From positions 1,054,001-1,118,000 of the forward strand of contig JAPYXD010000391.1 of NCBI GenBank assembly GCA_030998225.1: 64,000 nucleotides of DNA, read 5' to 3'. Positions 45,001-57,000 of this stretch are shown here, in pieces (the stretch's first letter is position 1; every line of letters starts with the position of its first letter). The DNA is from Diplolepis rosae (taxonomy: Eukaryota > Arthropoda > Insecta > Hymenoptera > Diplolepididae). Position numbers and translations under genes: made by a program. The notes below the pieces were generated by a model that ran no database searches, was not told the origin of the DNA, and was given only the letters and a program-made list of their open reading frames with translations.

Positions 45001-48000
45001 TTAAATTAAATAAATAAATATATTATTTTTAACATCAAATAAATAATGTTAAAAATAATTTCCTTCATTTAAAAAAGTCTAAAAACGTGATTTCTTGAAA
45101 TCAAATAAATATATATTTGTCCCAAAGGTTGTTTCGCTTCCGATTAAAGAAATGAAGTTAAAAAATGATTTTTTGAATTTAAATGAATTTTTCTCTGGGT
45201 TTGTAAATATTTTTTACCTTGAAGACAAATGATTTTATAAATTAATATAAATATTCAAATTATGTTTCTATTCTATTTATTAATGATTTAATAATGCAAA
45301 TTTAAATTACTTATGGCTTTTGTTGATCAGTGACCTTGAAAATATACATAAAATGTTCATGTAATATATTTTTTTAGAGAGGATTTGATTCATATCCTGG
45401 AGTTGGAGACCATTCCGTAAATTTCTCTTTTTATTTATATTTCTTATATCTCTTTTTATTATAATATTTTTATTTTTTGAAGTAAAATTAATTAATTTGT
45501 GACCATTCAATTTATATTACATTATATTATATTTATATTTTTTTCGTACAATGCGTATTTCTTGAGATATTTCGATGTCTCACGGTGAAAAACTCACTCT
45601 TTATATAAATATAATATAATATAATCAATTTATAGGCTTCCTCTTCTTAAACTTTAGATTATGTTAAAAATTAAAATTACTTATGATATTTGTTGATTGA
45701 TTTGATCAGTGACTCCAAAAATATACTTGAAATGTTCATGAAATATATTTTTCAGTTTGGACGTGATTTTCGTACTGGATATGGAAACCAACACGTAAGT
45801 TTCTCTTTTCATTATTCGAATATTGGAGTGTTTATTTATATTTTTATTTCTTATGGACAAATCTTTGGACTCGAGATCATTTAATTTTCATCCTGACTTG
45901 TTTTAAATTTAATTTAATTTTAAAAATTGATTCACTGAAGCCTTTTATTGAATAGTGGTTACCAAATTATCTATGTAATTTTCATGTTATGTATTTTATA
46001 GGGTGGCTCTTTTGCATATAGTGGAATTTCATCCCCAGGTGTAAGTATCAATATTCATTAATTAATTTCTAGAGTTTCTTCTCTCAAAGAAAATCGTTGA
46101 ATTTTCTGACACTTATTTCAACTATTTTTAAACTTTATTTTATGTTGAAAATTTCAATTACTGAAGCCTTCTGTGAAGAATAGTAACTTTGAAAGTATAC
46201 ATGTAATATATGTATATATACAGGGTGGGTTTTTCAATCTTGAAACATCAAAATATCTCAAGAATTGTGCATCCTACAAAAAAAAAACTTTTTATTTTTT
46301 TTTATTCTTAAAATTTCGAATGTAAACCTTTATTTGTTATTGCAGATTAGGATTCTTAATTAAAAAATACGCAAATTTTATTCGAAAATAATTTACACCC
46401 CTTCTATCTCCAGGGTGTGAAGTGTGGGGTAAATTTTTCTGGAACCACTTTCTCCCTCGAAAATTAAAAGTTTTTATCAGGGACATTTGTTTGGTACGAT
46501 GCCTATTTTTTGAGATATTTCGATGTTTCAAGATGGAAAAATCACCCTGTATATAAATATAATATAATATAATCAATTTATATGCTTTCTCTTCTTAAAC
46601 TTCAGTTTATGTTAAAAAAGTGGGTGTAGTTCCGAAAAGGTCTGACCTCCGTTTTTTTTAAACTACGTATACTTGCGTATTTTGATGCGCTGATTACGAA
46701 TATCTAGTGAAAATTGGCGCAAATTTGAATTTAATGATGAAAACCATAAAAAACCCATAAAATCATGGCTTTTTCCATTTATTTTCGTCAATAATGAAAA
46801 TTTTGAAAAATATTTCAAATAAAAGTTGTAGATCTTATTAAGGTGCACATTTTATGTTGTATTAATTTTTATCGTACAGATGATAGTTTACCAGAAAAAT
46901 ATAGACAAAGTTTAGAAGTTATGACAGGGTGGAGTACGATAAGGGTTGGGGTTTTCTTCAGCGACCGCGCTTTCGGTATATGAAATGTATATATATATAT
47001 ATATAATATATAAAACTTACTAAACACAAAAAAATGTATTTTTTTATGCTCTACAATTTTTATTTAAAATATTTTTCAAAATTTTCATTACTTACAAAAA
47101 TAAATGGAAAAAACCATGATTTTATATGTTTTTTATGGTTTTCATCATTAAATTCAAATTTGCGCCAATTTTCACTATGATATTCGTAATCAGTGCATCA
47201 AAATACGTAAGTATACGTAGTTCCAAAGGAATCGGAGGTTAGACATATTCGGAATTTTATCCAAAAATTTGAATTACTTATGATATTTGTTGATTGATTT
47301 GATCAGTGACTTCAAAAATATACATGAAATGTTCATGTAATATATTTTTCAGCTTGGACATGATTTACATACTAGATATGGAAACCAACCCGTAAGTTTT
47401 TCTTCTCATTATTCAAACAAAATAGAGATTTTATTTATATTTTTATTTTTTATGATCAAATCGTTGGATTCGGGATCATTTATTTTATCATTTTATCATT
47501 TTATTTTTAGATTACATTTAATAGAAAAACTCAATTTGATACAAAAACACGATTAGATTTTATAAAAATTCTGTTAAGTTGAATTGAGCCCACGGGAAGG
47601 AGAACTCGCCGAGCGCTCGAAAAAGGGTCCACTTTCTAACATTGAAGTAAAAAAAAAGTTGTAAAAACTCAAAGTAAAAAAATATAAGCTGATAGAGCTT
47701 GTCAAAATACAACTTTTATTCCTTAAGTATTTTTTAGTCCAACATGATTATTACGAAAAAAGAAATATAGAAGGTATTTTTTGAATAACCTAAAATCAAT
47801 GTTTCAAAAAACATAAATTGCGATTTCTCGGTAAGTACTGCACGCAATGGATTAAATTTTGCGTATTTTTATTCAGTATTCATTGCTGATGCCGAATAGT
47901 CATTTAAAAACAATAAATACCATCAACATTAATGATAATATTCAATAACAAATCAATACCTGTCAATTCTTTGTTTTTCGCGATTCGGAGTGAAAAAGTG

Positions 48001-51000
48001 ATAAATAAATTTTATGTTTCGAAAAATATGAAATGACAAAGTTATTTATTTGTATTTAAATAAGTTTTTCGGGAAATTTCAAATTATTCGTACTAAAAAT
48101 AAAGAATTGAGAGGGTTGTCAATAAAAAGCGAGCGACTCACGAAGCGCTAAAGTTGAATTATTCAACAGAATTCCGCGGTTTTCTTAGTTTATTTGGATA
48201 TTCGTTTAAATATTTGCCACTGAAAATCATTAAAATTCATAATATGTAACATTAAAATAAAATTATTTAAGTTCAAACTTGTCCCACCCCCAAAATCTTA
48301 TGTATATGATGAATTGTGCGAAACACCTCAGGACGATTCCATTGGAATAAGCGCGGAAAAAATTAAAGATGATCGAGCTTTATTAAGATATTTGAGCCCA
48401 GGTGGAAAAAAATATTACGAAGATATATTCACGAAAGTCCCAGTTAAGAAATCCAAATGAAATGGTTTTTTAAGATGCAAGATTAAGGTATTATTATTGA
48501 GGTAGTATAGAATGATATATTTTTTTTTTTTTTTCTTTGGTGAGGAGGAAAAATGGCGAAATCTTTTATAGACTTTGTACAGGACTCTCCTAGGACGGGT
48601 CTAGGCATACCTGTTAAAACCAAAAAACCCCCTCTCTCGAACCAATACACCGCCCGCGGAAACGCCTTTCGACTTTAAACTTCACGGGCAGTTGGTTCCA
48701 GCTTAAAGTCGCGTACGACTCTTCCGTCATCCGTTCGCCTGGGACGCCCATCCGCGGACACACGCCTGTTAGGCAGACCGAATGGCCGCGCCGACCAGGG
48801 GAGGAACAAAAAGATTCCTCACCCGATCGACGCGGACAGCCAAGTCCACCCACGACGCAGGACCGCGGGTGCAGGCCCCGATGCGATTTATACTGGCCCT
48901 CCCCGTTGTTTCGCTCTCGGCGCCCATCAAGCTCTCTCGTCTTCATCACAAGTGTGACGAATGACTCAATGAGCGTCCAGAACCGCTCAGACTGGAGCAT
49001 GAGAGGGACCATCGTGTCAGGAGTAAGCCTGGAACCCACTGCCTGATCGAGGGCCTCCCTTGCCACACCCCATTTTGCGCAGACGAAGAGTGCGTGCTCT
49101 GCGGTATCCACCGGGAAATCGCAGTAGCAACACATCTCCTCGTCTCTCTTCTTAAAGCGCCTCAGGTACGCGTTAAAACAGCCATGGCCCGAGAGCGCTT
49201 GCGCCAAATAAAAGCCGACTTCCCCGTGCTTTCTGTTCAGCCAGGTGGCAAGCTCCGGGATCAGGCGGTATGTCCATCTCCCTGTCTGCTCACCATGCCA
49301 TCTCATCTGCCATTTCTCGACGAGTCTGCGCCTTCCATCCTTGCGAATGGCCTCCTTTGCGCTAGAGATTTCCTGCAGGTCGGCGCAGGTAAGCTCCTTG
49401 CGAAGCTGAAAGGTCTCCTGCCTTTCCTCTGCCAATAAATCTATTGGCAGGACGCTCGCCAGGACCAGCACAACACTCGTTGAAACAGTTCTATATGCTG
49501 AAACTATTCTCAGCGCGACAAGTCTCTGCGCCGAGAACAGCTTCCTCTGGATAGCATGGTTTTGCAGGGCATTAGCCCAGACCGGAGCTGCATAAAGCAG
49601 CTTCGAATGGACGACGCTCGCCATCAATCTTCTTTTCGCTTCCCTGGGTCCACCAATGTTTGGCATAAGCCGGGCCAAGTTTGCTCCACATTGGATGGCT
49701 TTGGCAGCTGCGATCTTTAGGTGTTTGCCAAAGCTAAGCCTACGATCCAGCTGCACCCCCAGGTACTTAATGCTTGTTTTCCAGTTGACCTCATGCTCTC
49801 CGAGAACGATCCTCGGGCATTGGAAAGATCTCCTGTCCGTAACGAGCAAAGCCTCGTTTTCTCAAGGGCCATTTTCAGGCCTCTGCTATCCAACCAGCGC
49901 TTTGCTCGCCACAGACTTTCATTGATCCTCAGCTCTAGGATTCTGACGTCGTCAGCGGTGCACACGACAAGTGCGTCATCCGCGAATAATAATAAAATTT
50001 GTATAAAAAATACAAAACGTCAAATTTAATTTCACGATTAATTGTTTACGAAAAAATTATGTACAATCGCATGATTTTCAGTAGCAAATTCACAAATAAA
50101 CTAAGAAAACCGCGGAATTCTGTTGAATAATTCAACTTTAGCGCTTCGTGAGTCGCGCGCTTTTTATTGACAACCCTCTCAATTCTTTATTTTTAGTACG
50201 AATAATTTGAAATTTCCCGAAAAACTTATTTAAATACAAATAAATAACTTTGTCATTTCATATTTTTCGAAACATAAAATTTATTCGTCACTTTTTCACT
50301 CCGAATCGCGAAAAACAAAGAATTGACAGGTATTGATTTTTTTTTGAATATTATCATTAATGTTGATGGTATTTATTGTTTTTAAATGACTATTCGGCAT
50401 CAGCAATGAATACTGAATAAAAATACGCAAAATTTAATCCATTGCGTGCAGTACTTACCGAGAAATCGCAATTTATGTTTTTTGAAACATTGATTTTAGG
50501 TTATTCAAAAAATTCCCGTGGGCTCAATTGTTTTTTTGTTTTTCTGGCAAGTTTAATTAAATTTTTTAGAAAGGTTACCACGAGTCTTACACGATATCCC
50601 GTGTAGAAATTTCGATAGGGGCCTAGTGGGGTCCTGACAAGTTTTCCCTATTTCTAGTCGGAATCTACCGTGGAAAACTAGTCATGGCCTCGTCGGTAAC
50701 GTAACATTTTTGTCGAGGTGGGCCCTATTAGACTTTCTAGTAGGTGTTTAATGAGGTCAGCCCTTACACTACCCCACCTACTAAAAAAGGACACCATTAG
50801 GGCCCTATTGGACCTCCGCATTGTATTTTGTGGAATTTCTAATACATGATTATCAGAATCACTTGACGAATCTTCAAACGAATCACCATGAATTTGGTAA
50901 TATTATTTATGTAGATCGTTAGGTAAATAATTGTCGACGACCTCCTCCTCTGGACTCCTATCAACATTTAGAGCTGAAGTTGATGTAATTAGTTCGATGG

Positions 51001-54000
51001 GACTAGTTAATTAAAAAATTTCCTGACGTGTACTGAAAAAAGAAAATTTTGAACCTACAATTTTCATACATTTCTATCATTTTTCTCAAAAAAGATAATT
51101 CTGTTCTTAAATTATATATTTTGATTTCCTTTTATTATTTCTCTGCTACGTTAAATAACACTGTTGTACTAATTTTTTATTATAACTATATTAATTACCT
51201 TCTGAGTTGCCCTCTGTATCAATGTGCACTGATGTAACCTCAATGTTTTTTTCATTCTTATCTGAAACGCTATTAAACAAATCAGATATTTGGAAAGATA
51301 ATTATACTATAGTTGTATGATTTCATTTTGTTATTTTATACTGTTAAATTAATTATAAATTTATTCTAAATATATTATTTACCTCTCGGAATAGTGCATG
51401 ACTGACATATCTTCTACAATGTTTTCACTTTTATCAGAATGTATTCTTTGTCCAATTTTTTGCATTAAGGAGGTTCTATCGGTACATAGCTAGTCAGAAC
51501 AAAACATTTCGTGCAGTTGACTCACGAGGTAGTTGATCTGGCAACACCACCTCGCTTTTTTTAGTGTCCCTTTTTAATTTGGCATCATGAGAGGCATTTT
51601 ATTGAATTAGATTATAAATCTAAGGCATTCAGGTGTGAATACTGTGACATGGCAAACGTATATGTAGGCTCAATGTTTCTTTTTGAATAGCACGCCATAA
51701 CCTACCAACGTATACTCGGCTGCGGTGTTGCCATATCTACTACATTATCACTCAATATCATGATTTTTGTAACATTTATTTCCATTTTCATTGATTTACA
51801 AGTACCCTTCTAACAATATTGTAAGCTAAAAATGTTTTTTAGATATTTTTCTCACTATTATAAAAGATCTCATCGATATTCAATCGTTAATAAATGTGTG
51901 GTGGGTAAATGAAAACAATGAAAAGGTAGTTGTCCATAAGAGCACATGTTAAATGACGGAAAACATTTATTAAAATATCTTAGCTCACAGGTACCCTGGA
52001 GTCTTGAAAATTTGACTGATTCATTTTTATGCATTTAAATAACTATGTTTCAAGTTTCATCCTTTCCTGACCGTTAATTCGTTTTACGATAGAACCTCCT
52101 TAAGCGAAACTTTTTACTCCGCAGTTTTCCTTGAGCCTGCTTCTGCCTTTTTCTTTCCATCACGATGCAAAAAAATTAATAGCAGTGCACAATCAAAAAT
52201 AACACTTCACAAACAAAGGTTATGTTGTATCTAATGGATCTAAGCTTAACCACAAATATTACAAGTGGGGATTCTCTAGTCGGGGCCCCGCCAGATACAA
52301 ATAGATTTTCCATACTTAAGCGAAACAAGGAATTCGTCACTGGCACCTGACAGGGCCCCTATCAGTTTTTTCTGGCCTAGAAATACCAATCGGGTGTTAA
52401 CAGCGTCCCTACCAGTTTTTTCTATATTAGGAAATTCTAGTCCAGGCCCCAGTAGAACCCAACTTGAAATAAGGAAAGATAGGGAAATTTCTAAACGGGA
52501 TTGTAGGCGAAGGGGTTAATTTAATTTTAAAAATTGATTCACTGGAACCTTTTGTTGAATAGTGATTTCCAAATTATCTATGTAATTCTCATGTTATACA
52601 TTTTATAGAGTGGCTCTTATGCATTTGCTGGAACTTCAAGCCACATTGTAAGTAACAATCATTACTAATTAATTTTCAGAGTTTCTATATTTTTCTTGTT
52701 TTTAAGCAAATTGTAAAATTTTCGAATATTCAAAAGACAAACGCTGAAGTCATCAATAGTGTCCCCCTTTACACTGAGAAAAAAATGCTATTGAATCAAT
52801 AGCATTTCTTTCCAAAAGCATGTATATCACGGATTCAAATCAATATGCTATAAAATTAGTAACATATTTATTGGTTCTTGTAGTATATTTTTATGAATTC
52901 ATAGTATACGTGCTTTTGGAAAAAGATGCTTTTGATTCAATAGCATTTTTTCTCAGTGTAGTGCCAATTTATTTAATAATTTAAAATTATAGTAGAGCTA
53001 GGCTGAAAACGTGTAAAAATTCCTTTTTAAGTGTTTTGAATTTTTGAAATGTGCGTTTTCGATACATCAATTCAGTAAAATGTTCATTGATCCAAATTTA
53101 AGGAGGTTCGACTGTGGCTAGGAAGCCCTTGGAAAGCTTAATTAATTATAATCTTAAAATTTTTTAGTGATCTCATTAATGCTATAGTGCTTTAAATATC
53201 AAAGAAAAATGTTCGCTTTATCGGAAAAATATTTAAAAATACAAAAAATATCTATTTTAGTGAGAATTACTGTAGGTCAAATTTCTATGCAGTTTTTTCC
53301 AAGTTTACTCTTTAAAAGTGATTTGATTTTAAGGAATGATAGCTTATTTTCTTCCTTGAACCATTTTAGAAGACTTCATTGTTTTAACTTTTTGAATTAA
53401 TATGTAGTTTTATAACTTCAGCCATTTGTTTATAAAACTTACTTAATTTTCCAACATTTTTGCTTAGCAGTAAGAAAATTAGAGATTAATTAAAAAATAT
53501 AAGATGGTAGGGTTTTTTTAAAATTGTTTAAAGAATAAAATGATCCATGATTTCTTAAAATCAGTTTATTTTGGAAAAGTGAATGTGGAACAAACTGCAT
53601 TGAACTTTAAACTACGGAAATTCTTACTAAAAAATATATTTTTTATATTTTTAAATTTTTCTCCAGTGGAACAAACATTTTATTTAATATTATTAATTAA
53701 ATAACAGGTCTAATAGATTTTAAAGTGGTAATTAATTAAGTTTTCCAAGGGCTTCCTAGCCACGGTCGAACCTTCTTAAGGTAGAATAACAATATTATTA
53801 TTAAAGGGCTATTTTGGAAGAGAAAAGATTAATTTGCATGAAAAAAATTTGAAATACACAAAAATAATTTTAATAATAAGTTTTATTTTTGCTCCAACTT
53901 TTTTTTATCGCTTCTTACAAAATTTAAAAAAATTATGCGATTCTAATAAATCATGAATAATTTTTTCAGAGAAAATATTTCCCGCAACTTAACCATTTCC

Positions 54001-57000
54001 AATTTCCGACAATGAATAAATTATTACTAAATTCAGCAATTTGTTTATAAAAATTTCGTTCTGGAAAATGTTTCTTTAATGGTTTCAGCCATTAAAGAAT
54101 TTATTTTTAAAAATCAGAAACGGTGAAGTTGTAGGGAATCTTTTTTCTCAAAAAATGATTCATGATTTATTAGAATCGCATAATTTTTTAAAATTTTGTA
54201 AGAAGCGATAAAAAAAAGTTGGGGCAAAAATAAAATTTATTATTAAAATTATTTTTGTGTATTTCAAATTTTTTTCATGGAAATTAATATTGCTATTCTT
54301 GAAAGCAAAATTATCTATTTTTGCCTAAGGTCTAATTTTCGTGGATGAAAACTACCTTAAGGTAGTACACTTGCAAAAATTAGGCCTTAGAAAAAAATAG
54401 GTAATTTTGTTTACAAGAATATCAATGTAATTATTGGAGGGAATATTAAAAAATGAATAGATCATTACCTAAGAAAAAATTTGAAACACTGAAAATTAAT
54501 TTGATTAATAAACATTATTTTTGCCCGAACTTTTTTTCTTATCGCTTCTAACCAAATTTTCAAAAATGATGCGATTCTAATGGATCACGGATGAAAATTA
54601 TTATCAAATTCAGCAATTTTTTAATAAAAATTTTGTTTTGGAATTATTTTAAAATGATTTTAGCCATTAAAGAATTTATTTCAAAAATTAGAAATGGTCA
54701 AGTTGTAGAGAATCTCTTCTCTGAAAAAAATGATGCAAGATTTATTAGAATTGTATCATTTTTTTAAATTTGGCTCGAAGTGATGAGAAAAAAAGTCTCG
54801 GCAAAAATAAAGTTTATTAATAAAATTAATTTTCTGTGTTTGAAATTTTTTCATGGAAAATAATCATTTCTTTTTAAAATAATTCCTTCAAAAATAATAT
54901 TGAACATTTTTGACTGAGGTCTTATTTTTGCGAAATGAAAATGCGAAAATGAAAATTCTGCGATTATCAATTTATTGATTATTTAACTCATTTTATAGAA
55001 TTCTCATAGATCATTCGGAACTTCAACCTCGCATGTAAGTTTCAATCTTTTTGATCATTTAAATTATATTATCGATTAGAATTTGTATAATTAAATTATA
55101 CTCAATACCTATTAAAACATTATATGATTCTTTAAATTTTAATGAGTAAAACATTTTGTATATTTAGGACTTCAACAGTATCTAATACATCACTGAATAA
55201 GTTTCCGGTCTAACTAAGAAATACACAGTTTGTTTCGAGAAATTCGACTTCATTCATCAACATAGTTTCCTTCAAGCATAGTACATTCATTCTAACGCTT
55301 CTCTAACTTTTCGATGCTTTTTTTGTAGAAAGATTCGTCTATGCTCTCAAAATAGGCCTCAGTTTTGACAATCACTTCTTCATTGGAGCCAAATCTCTTT
55401 CTCTGGAGCTTTTTTTCTTTAGGTTAGCAAAGAGCCAGTAGTTGCTGGGGGCCAGATATGGAGAATATGGTGGGTGAGGAAGCAATTCGAAGCTTAATTC
55501 ATTCAATTTGACCATTGTTTTCATGGAATTGTGGCGCGATGCATTTTCTTGGTGGAACAGCCACCTTTTTCTTCTGCATGTGAGTCCATTTTTTCTTGAT
55601 TTCTGCGCTCAATCGATCCAGTAATGTCATGTAATAGTTGCTATTAATGGTTTTACCTTTGTCGAGATAGTCGATAAACAAAATACCATGCGTGTCCCAA
55701 AATACGGATGCCATAACCTTTCCAGCCCACTGTTGAGTTTTTGATCGGTTTGGACGGCTTTCACCAGCTGCTGTCCACTCAGCTGACGATCTTTTTGTTT
55801 CAAATGTGTAGTGGTGGATCCATGTTTCATCCATTGTCACATACCGACGCAGAAAATCCTTTTTATCTTGCTTGAACAGCTCTAAACAGCACTCTAAATC
55901 CTCGACGCGGTGCTGTTTTTGGTCAGGTGTAAGAAAACACGATACCCACTTCGAAAACAACTTACGCATCCCTAAAGATTCGTGCAAAATTGAGGATGTG
56001 CATGCAATAACCGCCTAGGCGCTCGGCCAGTAGGCCAAATGGAGGGGGAACGTGAACTCTGATAAGCCGAATATTTTTGATCGAAATTTCAGCTAATCAA
56101 AGGTTGCGTCCCCCCCCCCCCCGGCTCGGCCTACTGGCCGCATGCTATTGCATGCGCACCCTCAATTGCAAACACACTACCTTCTAATATACTCTGGTTT
56201 TCCTTCAATATACGCTTACCTTCTAATATCATTACTCGTGTGGAAATTTTGTCCAGGCGCTAGCCGAGCCTCAACCAGGAAAAACCAGGCCCCAACTTGG
56301 GTATCGAGGCAGGACCAAACCGCAAATGAAACGCCTAACCCGACCAAAGCCTACCTCATGACCCAGTTTGGTCCCAACTTGGCACCGTTCATTTTGTGAG
56401 TCTCAGTAAAATTGAATCAGTGCCTCAGCCACATAAATTTTTTTTTTTAATGTCTTCATCTAATCCTTCTAGAATAATTTTCGAGATTTAAAATGTAGTC
56501 CAAGTCATATATTTTAATATTATTAACAAATATTTTGAATTGAATTTGATTTTGAGATTATCACGGAGAAAAATGGATATTGACCCATAATATCTAGATA
56601 TTGAGGCACAATGTCAGTAGCATTCAACTATGTGACAAACATTTAGATATTCTACTTCAATGCCTGCAGATATTGAAAAAAATATATTAACTACCAGTAT
56701 CTCAGATATTGAACTTGATTATCTCAGATATTAAGAATGAATATTCGAGATACTAAACTTCTGAATATCCTCGTTAGTAAACTTGAATGCCTGAGGTACT
56801 AGAGTTGAATATCTCAGATATTTAACATCAATATCAGGTATACTGGAAATGTAAGTTATAGATGTTACATCAGCTCAATATCTAAGATACTCAAAAAATT
56901 ATTTTAAAGTTTTAAAGAATTTGAAAATCTTTCTGTGGAAAAAATGACGCGACTAGTGATCCTCCGATAATGTAGGCAATGACAAAAATTTCAAACTCAA

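Larger units (their letters stand above)
47585..50532. repeat. Foldback element interrupted by a LINE, in a gene B intron
   Basis: Arms are TTGAGCCCACGGGAA (left tip) / TTCCCGTGGGCTCAA (right tip) and long inner blocks, about 47790-48235 against 50090-50520, for example GACTCACGAAGCGCTAAAGT / ACTTTAGCGCTTCGTGAGTC. The left tip and left arm are separated by an insertion of about 180 bp. The centre holds the LINE at 48520-49990. Confidence 0.82.

Noticed and set aside
42458..45510. Five repeated minus-strand open frames (MNDYKLINLTSKNEN...)
   Set aside because: They recur every 712 bp because the unit is duplicated, and they run antisense across the intron and exon of gene B.
56142..56399. 85-residue open frame, plus strand
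   Set aside because: It lies in non-coding DNA inserted within the mariner, has no homology I recognise and no splice or promoter context.
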